The translations under genes and the position numbers were made by a program. DNA of 64,000 bases from Mycobacterium lentiflavum (GTDB taxonomy: Bacteria > Actinomycetota > Actinomycetes > Mycobacteriales > Mycobacteriaceae), in NCBI RefSeq assembly GCF_022374895.2, contig NZ_CP092423.2, positions 310,001-374,000 on the forward strand. Reading direction: 5' to 3'. Position 1 is the stretch's first letter; the number at the start of each line of letters is the position of its first letter. Below are positions 1 through 9,060 of this stretch, one piece after another. The notes under the pieces were generated by a model. The model saw only the letters and a list, made by a program, of their open reading frames with translations. It was not told the DNA's origin and did not search any database.

Positions 1-1
1 C

Positions 2-310
2 GATTCGCCGCTGCGCGACGTGGCGGGCGTGCTGCGGTCGTTCGAGTACGCCGCGTACGGGCCGCTGGTGGACCACGAGGGCGACAAGCAGCGGGCGGCA
101 CGCGCCCGCGAGTGGGTCGAGCGCAACCGCACCGCCTTCTGCGACGGCTATGCGGCGGCATCGGAAACCGACCCGCGTGATTCGGCGCGGCTGCTGGCCG
201 CATACGAACTCGACAAGGCCGTGTACGAGGCCGGCTATGAGGCGCGCCACCGGCCGGCCTGGTTGCCGATCCCGCTGCGGTCCATCGCCCGGCTGACGGC
301 GGCCGAATGA
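2..310 (+). CDS. mak: Maltokinase, C-terminal part (5' truncated)
   Basis: This is the last 102 codons of an ORF open at the left edge of the window; it begins in frame with [20 protein letters not shown]. The sequence closely matches my recollection of the C-terminus of mycobacterial maltokinase (Rv0127), including the ending [12 protein letters not shown]. Mak uses ATP to phosphorylate maltose to maltose-1-phosphate, which GlgE uses for alpha-glucan synthesis; it normally follows treS. The catalytic residues lie upstream of the window and cannot be checked. The true start is outside, so the GTG at 20 should not be used as a start. Confidence 0.9.
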   Translation, partial: DSPLRDVAGVLRSFEYAAYGPLVDHEGDKQRAARAREWVERNRTAFCDGYAAASETDPRDSARLLAAYELDKAVYEAGYEARHRPAWLPIPLRSIARLTAAE

Positions 311-345
311 GCGGGAGGTCGTCGCCCGCCACATAGGAGTTCGCT

Positions 346-417
346 ATGTGCCGCTGTGCGCTACCCGGGTGCGTCTGTAAGCATGGGTCGGGTGGCGGGC
401 GAGACATTCAACAGTGA
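346..417 (+). CDS. Possible 23-codon cysteine-rich leader ORF
   Basis: An ATG at 346 follows AGGAG (335-339) with good spacing and opens a 23-codon frame, MCRCALPGCVCKHG..., ending TGA at 415-417. It has four cysteines within its first 11 residues and overlaps the start of the DUF1275 gene in another frame. Short cysteine-rich ORFs upstream of mycobacterial genes are known to act as cysteine-responsive attenuators, but those are usually leaderless. Whether this one is translated or regulatory is an inference; it could be chance in GC-rich DNA. Confidence 0.3.
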   Translation: MCRCALPGCVCKHGSGGGRDIQQ

Positions 418-1090
418 AGCGCGGTTGTCGTGGGTGTTGGCCGTGCTGGCCGGCGTGGTGGGCGCGATCTCGTTTACCCACTCGGCCGGATACTTCGTGG
501 TTTTCATCACCGGCAACGCGCAACGCGCCGTGCTCGGGTATTTCACCGGCGAAGTGTGGCTGGCCGCAAGCGCCGGGCTGCTCATAGTCGCATTTGTTGC
601 CGGCGTGGTGGTTGCGTCACTATGCCGACGATATTTCTGGGTCGACCATCCGCACGGCCCGACCGTGTTGACAACCTTCAGTTTGTTGGCCGCGTGCGTG
701 GTCGACACCATCGACGAAGGATGGACGGAGAACCTTCTGGACTTCGCGCCGATCATGCTGATGGCCTTCGGCACTGGGGCTCTGAACACGTCATTCGTCA
801 AGGATGGCGAGGTGTCGGTGCCGTTGAGCTACGTGACCGGTACGACTGTCAAGATGGGCCAGGGCATTGAGCGCCACATCGCTGGTGGGGGAAGCGTTTC
901 GGACTGGCTCGGCTACTTCATGCTGCTGGCCAGCTTCATGGTGGGCGCGGCGATCGGCGGCGCGATCAGCGTGATCGTGAACGGTACCTGGATGTTGGTG
1001 ATGGCGACGGCCCTGTGCGCGCTGACCACCGCCTACACGTACTTCCACCAGGACCGCCGCGCGCTGCTGAAGGAATCGGAGGAAAGTTAG
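356..1090 (+). CDS. DUF1275 (YoaK-type) integral membrane protein
   Basis: A 244-residue polytopic membrane protein, equivalent by position and character to Rv0128. About six hydrophobic segments are visible, starting with the conserved region around residues 27-60 (GAISFTHSAGYFVVFITGN), then near 64-90, 100-116, 128-145, 182-205 and 210-228. The family is widespread and its transport substrate, if any, is unknown. The GTG at 356 has no good ribosome site. The ATG at 383 is an alternative, and the better ribosome site upstream serves the overlapping 23-codon ORF at 346, so translation may be coupled. It is convergent with fbpC across a strong palindrome. Confidence 0.75.
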   Translation: MRYPGASVSMGRVAGETFNSEARLSWVLAVLAGVVGAISFTHSAGYFVVFITGNAQRAVLGYFTGEVWLAASAGLLIVAFVAGVVVASLCRRYFWVDHPHGPTVLTTFSLLAACVVDTIDEGWTENLLDFAPIMLMAFGTGALNTSFVKDGEVSVPLSYVTGTTVKMGQGIERHIAGGGSVSDWLGYFMLLASFMVGAAIGGAISVIVNGTWMLVMATALCALTTAYTYFHQDRRALLKESEES

Positions 1091-1126
1091 CCTCGGCAGC
1101 CGCACCGATCGGTGCGGCTGCCGAGG
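1091..1126. terminator. 36-bp perfect palindrome, bidirectional terminator
   Basis: The 36 bases immediately after the DUF1275 stop are a perfect palindrome of two 18-base arms, starting CCTCGGCAGCCGCACCGA, with no separate loop. It lies between convergent stops (1090 and 1142), so a terminator serving both strands is the natural reading. There is no U-tract, which is common for mycobacterial terminators. Confidence 0.75.
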
Positions 1127-1141
1127 CCTACATTGCCATCC

Positions 1142-2182
<1,041 letters not shown>

Positions 2183-2382
2183 TCATCTGCCGCGTTGCGC
2201 GGTGGAATCTGTTCTCGGGCAGTGAAACACAGCGGGAGGGTCTAATTCGCTTGTCACGGCCGGACCCGCAGATCGCGGTTGGTTAACGATTCAGCGTCGG
2301 CGAGAAATCATCTCGGCGAGGTTACGATCGGCTCTCGGAACCATCCGGTCCTCTTGCAATGCGCTAGCGTATGCGCTACTGC

Positions 2383-3210
2383 CTATGCGACGAGGCGGCG
2401 CAAAAGTGTTGAGGCCGTTGCAATTCCAAGCAGCGCCGCCACGATCAGCACGACGAAGTCCGACGGGTTCAGCGGAGTGCCGATCAACAGCCCGCGCAGC
2501 GCGTCGACCTCGTAGCTCAGCGGGTTGACGGTGCTCAGCACACGCAGCCATGACGGCATCGCGTCGACCGGGTACAGCGCGTTCGACGCGAAGAACAACG
2601 GCATCGTGATGGCTTGCCCGATACCCATCAGGCGATCGCGATTGCGGACCAGCCCGGCCAGCGTCATCGACAGGCAGGCGAAGAACGCCGCGCCGAGCAT
2701 CACGGTGGCCATGGCCGCCAGAATGCGCAGCGGGTTGACGGTCAGGCCGATGCGCATCAGGTAAGCCAGCGCCAGCACGCCGACGACTTGGGCGACCGAG
2801 CGCACACCCGCCGCGAACGCCTTACCAGTGATCAGCGCCGACGCAGGTGCCGGCGTCACCATCAGTTTGGACAGCACGCCCGCGTCGCGGTCCCAAATGA
2901 TCTGGATGCCATAGAAAATCGAGATGAACAGCGCCGACTGCGCGATGATGCCCGGGGCCAGGAAGGCCAGATAGGACACCGATCCGGTGTTGATGACATG
3001 CAACTTGCTGAATGTCGTCCCGAAGATCAGCAGCCACAGTGCCGGCTGCACCATCCGGGTGACGAGCTCGGTGCGGTCGTGCTGCAGCTTCTGCAGTTCG
3101 ACGATCGCGAACGCGCCGACGCGGCCGAACGTCGCGCTGACCCGCTGCCATCCGCGCGGCGCGCGCACCAGCGTCGTGGCCGGTATTTCGCAGGTGTGAT
3201 CAACTGGCAC
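2383..3210 (-). CDS. ABC-2 type transporter permease
   Basis: Membrane partner of the ATPase encoded just upstream. It has about six hydrophobic segments and the ABC-2 family pattern (LAPGIIAQSALF, then a loop with GVLSKLMVTP, and a late SNALYPVDAMPSWL segment before the last helix) typical of DrrB/NodJ-like drug or lipid exporters. I chose the GTG at 3210, which overlaps the ATPase stop by 11 bases and has AGAAAGG upstream, giving 275 aa. In-frame starts at 3264 (ATG) and 3312 would add a low-complexity N-terminus. Substrate unknown. The operon order marR-ATPase-permease suggests drug-responsive export. Confidence 0.85.
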   Translation of the reverse strand: MPVDHTCEIPATTLVRAPRGWQRVSATFGRVGAFAIVELQKLQHDRTELVTRMVQPALWLLIFGTTFSKLHVINTGSVSYLAFLAPGIIAQSALFISIFYGIQIIWDRDAGVLSKLMVTPAPASALITGKAFAAGVRSVAQVVGVLALAYLMRIGLTVNPLRILAAMATVMLGAAFFACLSMTLAGLVRNRDRLMGIGQAITMPLFFASNALYPVDAMPSWLRVLSTVNPLSYEVDALRGLLIGTPLNPSDFVVLIVAALLGIATASTLLRRLVA

Positions 3211-4027
3211 GGCTGGCAACCTTTCTGCTGGACCGGATTTCGCGGAAGTCGGACCTGGCTGCATCGGACGAGTCGCCGTGCAGGTCCGTGGACGCGTAGT
3301 GGCGGAAAACATCCTCGAGCGTCGCGCCGGGCGACACCTTCGACTTCAGCTCGGTGGGCGTGCCCACGGCGCGCAGGACGCCGCGATGCATCAGCGCGAC
3401 GCGGTCGCAGAGGGCGTCGGCTTCCTCCATGTAGTGCGTGGTCAGCAGCACGGTCATGCCGAACTGGGCCTGCATGCTCTGCACCTGATTCCACACGCCG
3501 TCGCGCGCGATCGGGTCCAGTCCCACCGTCGGCTCGTCGAGCACGAGCAGCGACGGGCGATTGACCAGCGCCTGCGCCACCTCCAGACGGCGTACCATGC
3601 CGCCGGAGTAGGTGCCCGCCAGCCGGTCGGCCACCTCGAGCAGCTCCATCGCGTCCAGCGCCTGCCCGACCCGGTCGGCGCGCTCGGCGCGCGATACGCC
3701 GTAGAGCCGGGCGAACCATTCCACGTTCTGCCGGCCCGTCAGGGCGGGCTCGATCGAAAGCTGTTGCGGGACATAGCCAATATTGCTGCGGATGTCGACG
3801 GTCTCGCGCCGGGAGTCCATCCCGAAGATGCGCAACTCGCCGTGCTGCACAGGGGTCAGCGTGGTGAGCATCCGCACCAGCGTCGTCTTACCGGCGCCGT
3901 TGGGTCCCAGCAGACCCATCGTCTCGCCGGGCCGTACTTTAAGTGTCAGGTCGTCGACAGCGGTGAATTGGCCGTAGTGGAAGGTCAGGTGCCGGCAGTC
4001 GATCGCCATCGGTAATTTCGTCATCAT
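3200..4027 (-). CDS. ABC transporter ATP-binding protein (DrrA-like)
   Basis: A 275-residue ATPase with Walker A GPNGAGKT at residues 41-48, a signature of the form YSGGMVRR, Walker B LLVLDEPTVGLDP, and the switch histidine in TTHYMEEAD. The extended C-terminus is typical of daunorubicin-resistance-type ATPases that pair with an ABC-2 permease. The start overlaps the MarR stop as ATGA. Two consecutive ATG codons (4027 and 4024) follow AGGAG, and the second has the better spacing. It is probably co-expressed with its permease and controlled by the MarR protein. I recall no equivalent between Rv0129c and Rv0130 in M. tuberculosis. Confidence 0.88.
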   Translation of the reverse strand: MMTKLPMAIDCRHLTFHYGQFTAVDDLTLKVRPGETMGLLGPNGAGKTTLVRMLTTLTPVQHGELRIFGMDSRRETVDIRSNIGYVPQQLSIEPALTGRQNVEWFARLYGVSRAERADRVGQALDAMELLEVADRLAGTYSGGMVRRLEVAQALVNRPSLLVLDEPTVGLDPIARDGVWNQVQSMQAQFGMTVLLTTHYMEEADALCDRVALMHRGVLRAVGTPTELKSKVSPGATLEDVFRHYASTDLHGDSSDAARSDFREIRSSRKVASRAS

Positions 4028-4479
4028 CTCTCCTGTAAGCTGCGGGACACCAGGTCGAGAACCTCTAACCCCTTTGTCAGAGAATCGATTTGGTCGTCAT
4101 TGAGTTCTTGCAGCACCTCGGACAGCAGCGCGCGCCGGGTGGCTCGCGACGCGTCGACGATCTGCTGGGTGGGCTCGGCGAGCCGTAGTTGGCAGGCGCG
4201 ACGGTCGGTCCCGTCAACGGTCCGGATCAGCGAACCGTTGGCCACCAACTTGGAGACCATCGTCGACGCGGTGTTGGGGACCAGCCCGAGTTCGGCCGCC
4301 GCTGCGCGGACCGAGATGCCCGGGCGGCGGCCGACCAGCCAGAGCAGCTCCGACTGTGACTCGGTGAACCGGGCGGAGTCGAGTCCCCGGCCGGCCGAGC
4401 GGCGCAGCTGGCGGCGGAATCGGCCGACGACGCCGAACACGTCGGCGACCAGGTCGGTGTGTGATCTCAGTGCTTGCAT
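4024..4479 (-). CDS. MarR-family transcriptional regulator
   Basis: A 151-residue winged-helix protein: helical N-terminus, then a MarR core from about residue 38 (TESQSELLWLVGRRPGISVRAAAAELG), recognition-helix region NTASTMVSKLV, and the wing DGTDRRACQLRL with the conserved D-R-R. It is the first gene of the marR-ATPase-permease operon, so it most likely represses its own exporter. An inverted repeat overlaps its start codon. The ligand is unknown. Confidence 0.85.
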   Translation of the reverse strand: MQALRSHTDLVADVFGVVGRFRRQLRRSAGRGLDSARFTESQSELLWLVGRRPGISVRAAAAELGLVPNTASTMVSKLVANGSLIRTVDGTDRRACQLRLAEPTQQIVDASRATRRALLSEVLQELNDDQIDSLTKGLEVLDLVSRSLQER

Positions 4480-4507
4480 ATATACCTCTGTTTACGAGCT
4501 ATATATG
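4477..4507. promoter_or_regulatory. Inverted repeat over the marR start, likely autoregulatory operator
   Basis: CATATATA (4477-4484) and TATATATG (4500-4507) are exact reverse complements separated by 15 bases, placing the centres about 23 bp apart. The left arm includes the marR start codon. AT-rich dyads of this size are usual for MarR proteins; binding is inferred. Confidence 0.45.
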
Positions 4508-4537
4508 TGTGCGAGCTGTGTAGGGCCTTTCCCTGAG

Positions 4538-5035
4538 CTACTTCTCGAGCTGGTGCAGCATGACGTCGGTCACTGCACCGTCATCGATGCTGGTCGTCAT
4601 GTAGCTGCAGAACGGTTGGCGGCGGCGATCCGTCGGTGAGCCGGGGTTGAGCAGGCGTAGTCCGGTCGGGGCCGTGGTATCCCAGGGGATGTGGCTGTGC
4701 CCGAAGACCAGCACGTCGGTATCGGGATAGAGCCGCGACATCCGGGCCTCGCGGCCGGATGCCGCGCCGGTTTCGTGCACGACGGTGAACCGCACGCCCG
4801 CCAACGTCACGTCCGCTCGTTCGGGCAGTCGCGCCCGCAACTGCGGCCCGTCGTTGTTACCCCAGCAGCCGACCAGGCGCGCGGCCCTGGATTCCAGCTC
4901 GTCGAGCAATTCGACCGCAATCCAGTCGCCGGCATGGATGACGACGTCCGACCGCTCGACTTCCTGCCACACCGGGGCCGGCAGATCGCGGGCGCGTTTC
5001 GGCACGTGGGTATCGGCAATCAGCAGCAGCCTCAC
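4538..5035 (-). CDS. YfcE/MJ0936-type metallophosphoesterase
   Basis: A small (165 aa) calcineurin-like phosphoesterase. The metal-binding motifs appear in order: D-x-H in ADTH (residues 8-11), GD in VIHAGDW, GNND (GNHD in most relatives) in GCWGNNDGP, and GHSH in VFGHSHIPW. Family members hydrolyse phosphodiesters with divalent metals; the physiological substrate is not known. It is divergent from htdZ with only 35 bases between starts, so the two share a promoter region. Confidence 0.85.
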   Translation of the reverse strand: MRLLLIADTHVPKRARDLPAPVWQEVERSDVVIHAGDWIAVELLDELESRAARLVGCWGNNDGPQLRARLPERADVTLAGVRFTVVHETGAASGREARMSRLYPDTDVLVFGHSHIPWDTTAPTGLRLLNPGSPTDRRRQPFCSYMTTSIDDGAVTDVMLHQLEK

Positions 5036-5070
5036 GAGTTCTATGCTTACCCGCGAGCAGAGGAGAAAGC

Positions 5071-5526
5071 ATGCGTACCTTCGAGTCAGTCGCCGACCTC
5101 GCCGCCGCCGCGGGGGAGACCATCGGGCAAAGCGACTGGGTGACCATCACTCAGGAAGACGTCAACCTCTTCGCCGACGCGACCGGCGACCACCAATGGA
5201 TCCACGTCGACCCCGAACGGGCGGCCGCAGGTCCCTTCGGTAAGACCATCGCTCACGGTTATATGACGCTGTCGCTGCTGCCGCGGATGCAACACGACAT
5301 GTACACCGTCAAGGGCGTCAAGCTCGCAATCAACTACGGACTGAACAAGGTTCGCTTTCCCGCCCCGGTGCCGGTGGGCTCGAAGGTACGGGCGACCAGT
5401 TCGCTGGTCTCGGTCGAGGACGTCGGGGGCGGCGCCGTCCAGGCGATCGTGTCCACCACCGTCGAGATCGACGGGTCGCCGAAGCCGGCCTGTGTGGCCG
5501 AAAGCATCGTTCGCTACATCTGCTGA
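5071..5526 (+). CDS. htdZ: (R)-specific enoyl-CoA hydratase, MaoC-like
   Basis: A single hot-dog hydratase 2 domain of 151 aa, equivalent to Rv0130. The catalytic pair Asp40 and His45 of the characterised M. tuberculosis enzyme is conserved in FADATGDHQWIHVD. It hydrates (2E)-enoyl-CoA to (3R)-hydroxyacyl-CoA in fatty-acid metabolism. The ATG has AGAGGAGAAAGC just upstream, a clear ribosome site. The neighbouring fadE1, convergent on the other strand, acts on related acyl-CoA substrates. Confidence 0.93.
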   Translation: MRTFESVADLAAAAGETIGQSDWVTITQEDVNLFADATGDHQWIHVDPERAAAGPFGKTIAHGYMTLSLLPRMQHDMYTVKGVKLAINYGLNKVRFPAPVPVGSKVRATSSLVSVEDVGGGAVQAIVSTTVEIDGSPKPACVAESIVRYIC

Positions 5527-5552
5527 CGTCGCGCTCGGCCAGAACGCAGCCG

Positions 5553-6854
5553 TTAGAACTCGGCGATCGCGTGCTCCAGTCGTTCGGCTAGGCGGGCCTC
5601 GGCTTCCGCACGCCGGGTCGGTATGTGAGCCGATGGGAAAGGCGTTGTCACAGGCTGGTATTCACGCAGGGTGCGGCGAGCCACGGTCATCTTGTGTAGC
5701 TCGGTGGCGCCGTCGGCGATGCCCAGTGACTCGGCGGCCACCAGCATCTTGACGAACGGCATCTCGTCGGAGACTCCAAGAGCGCCGTGCAGGTGCAGGG
5801 CGCGCTGCGCGACATCGTGCAGCACCTGGGGCATCGCCACCTTCACCGCGGCGATGTCGCGGCGCACCTTCTGATAGTCGTGATGCTTGTCGATCAGCCA
5901 CGCGGTGCGCAGCACCAGCAGCCGGAACTGCTCGATCTGGATCCAGCTGTCGGCGATCTTCTCCTGCGTCATCTGGAAATCGCCGAGATGGCCATGCCTG
6001 GTCTTGCGTGACACGGCGCGCTCGCACATCATGTCAAAAGCCTTGCGCGCCAATGCGATCGTGCGCATCGCGTGGTGGACGCGACCGCCGCCGAGGCGGG
6101 TCTGTGCGATCATGAACGCCGATCCCTCACCGCCCAGCACGTGATCGGCCGGCACTCGCACGTCGTTATAACGGACGTAGCCATGCGAACCGTGCTTCGA
6201 CTCGCCGCCGACCCCGACGTTGCGGATGATCTCGATCCCCGGCGTCTCGCCCGGAACGATGAACAGCGACATCTTGTCGTACGTCCGGGCGTCGGGCTTG
6301 GTGACGGCCATGACGATGAAGAACGACGCATGCTTGGCGTTGGAGGAGAACCACTTCTCTCCGTTGATGACCCAATCGTCACCGTCGCGGGTGGCCGACG
6401 TCACGAACATGCCGGGATCGGAGCCGCCCTGCGGTTCGGTCATCGAATAACACGAGGAGATCTCGCCGTCGAGCAGGGGCTGCAGATAACGCGCTTTCTG
6501 TTCGTCGGTGCCGAACAGCGCAAGAATTTCGGCATTGCCGGAATCCGGCGCCTGGCAGCCGAACACGGACGGCGCCCAGCGGGAGCGCCCGAGAATTTCG
6601 TTGAGCAGCGCGAGCTTGACCTGGCCGAAGCCCTGGCCGCCGAGTTCGGGGCCCAGATGCGCCGCCCACAGGCCTTGATCCTTCACCTGCTGCTGCAACG
6701 GCCGCAGGATGCGCATCATCTCGGCGTTCTTCTTGTCGTACGGATCAAGGGCGACCAGGTCGAGCGGTTCCAGCTCGTCGACCATGAACTTTTCGACCCA
6801 GTCCAGCTTCGCCTGGTATTCCGGGTCCGTTTCGAAGTCCCACACCGTGGCCAC
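5553..6854 (-). CDS. fadE1: Acyl-CoA dehydrogenase FadE1
   Basis: Equivalent to Rv0131c. It has the acyl-CoA dehydrogenase N-, middle- and C-domains, with FAD-contact segments YSMTEPQGGSDP and WVINGEKWFSSNA, and the C-terminal RALHLHGALGVSDEMP. The family oxidises acyl-CoA to enoyl-CoA with FAD; long-chain specificity is not evident. I prefer the GTG at 6854 (MATVWDFETDPEY, 433 aa) because the ten codons before it in the longer reading (from 6884) do not look like family sequence. It ends 26 bases from the htdZ stop (convergent). Confidence 0.9.
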   Translation of the reverse strand: MATVWDFETDPEYQAKLDWVEKFMVDELEPLDLVALDPYDKKNAEMMRILRPLQQQVKDQGLWAAHLGPELGGQGFGQVKLALLNEILGRSRWAPSVFGCQAPDSGNAEILALFGTDEQKARYLQPLLDGEISSCYSMTEPQGGSDPGMFVTSATRDGDDWVINGEKWFSSNAKHASFFIVMAVTKPDARTYDKMSLFIVPGETPGIEIIRNVGVGGESKHGSHGYVRYNDVRVPADHVLGGEGSAFMIAQTRLGGGRVHHAMRTIALARKAFDMMCERAVSRKTRHGHLGDFQMTQEKIADSWIQIEQFRLLVLRTAWLIDKHHDYQKVRRDIAAVKVAMPQVLHDVAQRALHLHGALGVSDEMPFVKMLVAAESLGIADGATELHKMTVARRTLREYQPVTTPFPSAHIPTRRAEAEARLAERLEHAIAEF

Positions 6855-6967
6855 CCATTCCCCGGTGCACCGTCGCACCGGCATCTTAGAGAAAGCCCAG
6901 AAGGGCTACCTCATCGTAGATGCGGTCCGTCGTAGTGGGCGTTGAAGGGGGATCGCGCCGACCAAAC

Positions 6968-7669
6968 TCAGTCGCCGGCGCCGCGGGTTTCTATCACCCG
7001 CTCTGCTATGTCGACGAGTTTTGTTTGTTGCTCCTGAGATAACAGCACCAGCATGTCGAACGCGCGCACGTCGTCCACGCCGTAGCGTTCCATGATGATG
7101 CCCTTGGCCTGGCCAATGCGGTCCCTGGACGACAGTGCTGATTGCATGTGTTCTCCGTGACGCTCCGCCAGGATCGCCGCGGCAGCATGCGCGGCCAGCA
7201 CCGATCCAATGGTTTCCGCCTCGGTATCCCACACCCCCGCCTGGAAGCCGAACAAGTTCAGCGCGCCGGCCGTCCGGTCCGCCGTGTACAGCTTGAATGA
7301 CAGGCCGCTGAGGACACCGAGCCGCACGGCCGCCGGTGCGTATCGCGGCCACCGTGTCTCGCTACGCAGGTCGTCGGCGCGAACAATCGTCTCTTGAAGC
7401 GCCGCCTCGGCGCAGGGTCCTTCGCCGAAATCCTGCTGGAGTTTGTCGAGCTGTCCGGCCAAGTCATCGGTGTCGGCAAGGGACTCGAACTCTCCGGCCT
7501 TCTTCACCAGCAAGACTCCCGCGACGTCGGCTCCCGGTATCAATTCCACCGCTGTCTCGGTTACGTCCCTGAGAACCTGGTCGAGTCCCCGCGGGGTGGC
7601 AATTGCGCGGGCAAGCTCGGCCATGCGGACGGCCAGCTCATGCCTGGCGTTCAGCTGCGAAGGATCCAT
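6968..7669 (-). CDS. GAF-ANTAR RNA-binding antiterminator-type regulator
   Basis: Starting at the ATG at 7669 the product is 233 aa. An N-terminal GAF sensor domain (about residues 20-160) is followed by an ANTAR domain (about 165-225) containing the conserved region SSRDRIGQAKGIIMERYGVD. ANTAR domains bind paired RNA hairpins and prevent transcription termination; GAF-ANTAR proteins are numerous in mycobacteria. The signal sensed and the RNA targets are unknown. In-frame extension to 7756 is possible but not family-like. It stands alone between fadE1 and fgd2 and I recall no equivalent there in M. tuberculosis. Confidence 0.85.
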   Translation of the reverse strand: MDPSQLNARHELAVRMAELARAIATPRGLDQVLRDVTETAVELIPGADVAGVLLVKKAGEFESLADTDDLAGQLDKLQQDFGEGPCAEAALQETIVRADDLRSETRWPRYAPAAVRLGVLSGLSFKLYTADRTAGALNLFGFQAGVWDTEAETIGSVLAAHAAAAILAERHGEHMQSALSSRDRIGQAKGIIMERYGVDDVRAFDMLVLLSQEQQTKLVDIAERVIETRGAGD

Positions 7670-7786
7670 GAGATCGCATTCTGCACGATCTGACGCGCGG
7701 CTTGTACCGGGTGCCCGCCGCACGAAACCCGCGGAAAGCGCAACATGTTGCGCCACAGCGTAACCGACGTATGCAGCGAAAACAGC

Positions 7787-8875
7787 CTAGTGCAGCTTGG
7801 GCAGGACGTAGTCGCGATAGAAGTTGATCGCGGCGATGGGGTCGCCCTGCGGGAAGTGTAGAAACGGGATGGCGCCGCCGTCGAGAACCCACTGTACGGC
7901 GGTGACGTGGGTGGCGGGATCGGTGCCGACCGTCCAGTTGGCCAGCACTTTCTCGATCGGGTTCGCCTCGGCGGCGCGCTGAATCTCGACCGGATTGGGT
8001 TGATCGGCGGCCCCGGCGGTAAATCGCCACAACGCAGCCGTGCGGGCGGCCTCCTCGGCTTCGCCGACGACGGCGAACAATTCGGCGCGCTTGCCTAACG
8101 TCGCGGGATCGCGCCCGGCGGCGTGGGCGCCGTCGTTGAGCGCGGCCAACAGTTTGGGTTTGATCAGATCGCGGGATTGAGTGATCCAGCCGTCACCGTA
8201 TTGCCCTGCCAGCCTTGCGCTTTTGGGTCCGCTGGCGGCCACGAAGATGGGCGGCGGGTTCGGTGGTATGTCGTAGAGCTTCAGCGAGTTGGTCTGAAAG
8301 TAGCGGCCCGCGAACGAGATTCGTTCCCCAGACCACAGTTGGCGGATCAGTTGGATCGCCTCGACCAGCCGGTCGTGACGCTCGGGATATTTGCCCCACA
8401 TGTTGGTAGTGGCCTGCTCGTTGAGCCGCTCGCCGGTCCCGAGGCCCAAGAACACCCGGCCCGGACTCAGGATCGCCAGCGACGCGAACGCCTGTGCCAC
8501 CGTTGCCGGGTGGTAGCGGTAGGTCGGACACGTGACGCCGGTGCCGAAGGAGATGCGGCTGGTGCTGTTGCCCACCAGCGCCAGCGTCAGCCACGGGAAC
8601 ATGGAGTGGCCCTCGTTGTCCTGCCACGGCTGGATATGGTCGCTGGCCCAGACGTATTGGAAGCCCGCCTTTTCGGCGGCCTGGGCCTGCAACACCAGCT
8701 GGTCAGTCCGAAATTGCTCGTGCGACAGCGTGATTCCCACACCCTTGGTCACCGGCGGCGGATTACTGGTGGGACCACGATGTTCGCTCGAACATCCCGC
8801 GGCCAACGCGCCGGCGCCGAGCACACCCACGCCGGTCGCGATCTGCCCGAATGTCCGCCGTGAAAGTCCGGTCAT
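7787..8875 (-). CDS. fgd2: F420-dependent hydroxymycolic acid dehydrogenase-type Tat lipoprotein
   Basis: Equivalent to Rv0132c (Fgd2, characterised as an F420-dependent hydroxymycolic acid dehydrogenase). From the ATG at 8875 it is 362 aa. The N-terminus MTGLSRRTFG carries a twin-arginine motif (Arg6-Arg7), and LAAGC (Cys28) is a lipobox, so the mature enzyme should be an envelope lipoprotein. The luciferase-like TIM barrel includes YVWASDHIQPW, FGTGVTCPTYRYHP and RVFLGLGTGERLNE. In M. tuberculosis it oxidises hydroxymycolates to ketomycolates. A longer in-frame reading to 9076 would overlap the divergent GNAT gene and bury the Tat signal, so I rejected it. Confidence 0.92.
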   Translation of the reverse strand: MTGLSRRTFGQIATGVGVLGAGALAAGCSSEHRGPTSNPPPVTKGVGITLSHEQFRTDQLVLQAQAAEKAGFQYVWASDHIQPWQDNEGHSMFPWLTLALVGNSTSRISFGTGVTCPTYRYHPATVAQAFASLAILSPGRVFLGLGTGERLNEQATTNMWGKYPERHDRLVEAIQLIRQLWSGERISFAGRYFQTNSLKLYDIPPNPPPIFVAASGPKSARLAGQYGDGWITQSRDLIKPKLLAALNDGAHAAGRDPATLGKRAELFAVVGEAEEAARTAALWRFTAGAADQPNPVEIQRAAEANPIEKVLANWTVGTDPATHVTAVQWVLDGGAIPFLHFPQGDPIAAINFYRDYVLPKLH

Positions 8876-8965
8876 CGCCTCGGGGTACCCGCCGCCTGCA
8901 CCGTCATATGCAGAGTTTATGGGCTGGCTCGCATCCACGGTCAGCGCCGGCGGCTTTCGATCGCC

Positions 8966-8992
8966 ATCTGCGCCATCTGCGCAATCTGCCGC
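8966..8992 (+). repeat. Three tandem 9-mers in the fgd2/GNAT intergenic region
   Basis: ATCTGCGCC, ATCTGCGCA and ATCTGCCGC follow each other directly between the divergent starts of fgd2 (8875) and the GNAT gene (9061). They share the core ATCTGC with a 9-base period. They may be a regulator site or simple slippage; nothing more can be seen. Confidence 0.4.
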
Positions 8993-9060
8993 GATTGCGG
9001 GCTGCATCATGGTGTTGCCGGATTGTTCGCTCTGAGCCGGTTTGCCATTAGCCTGACGGG

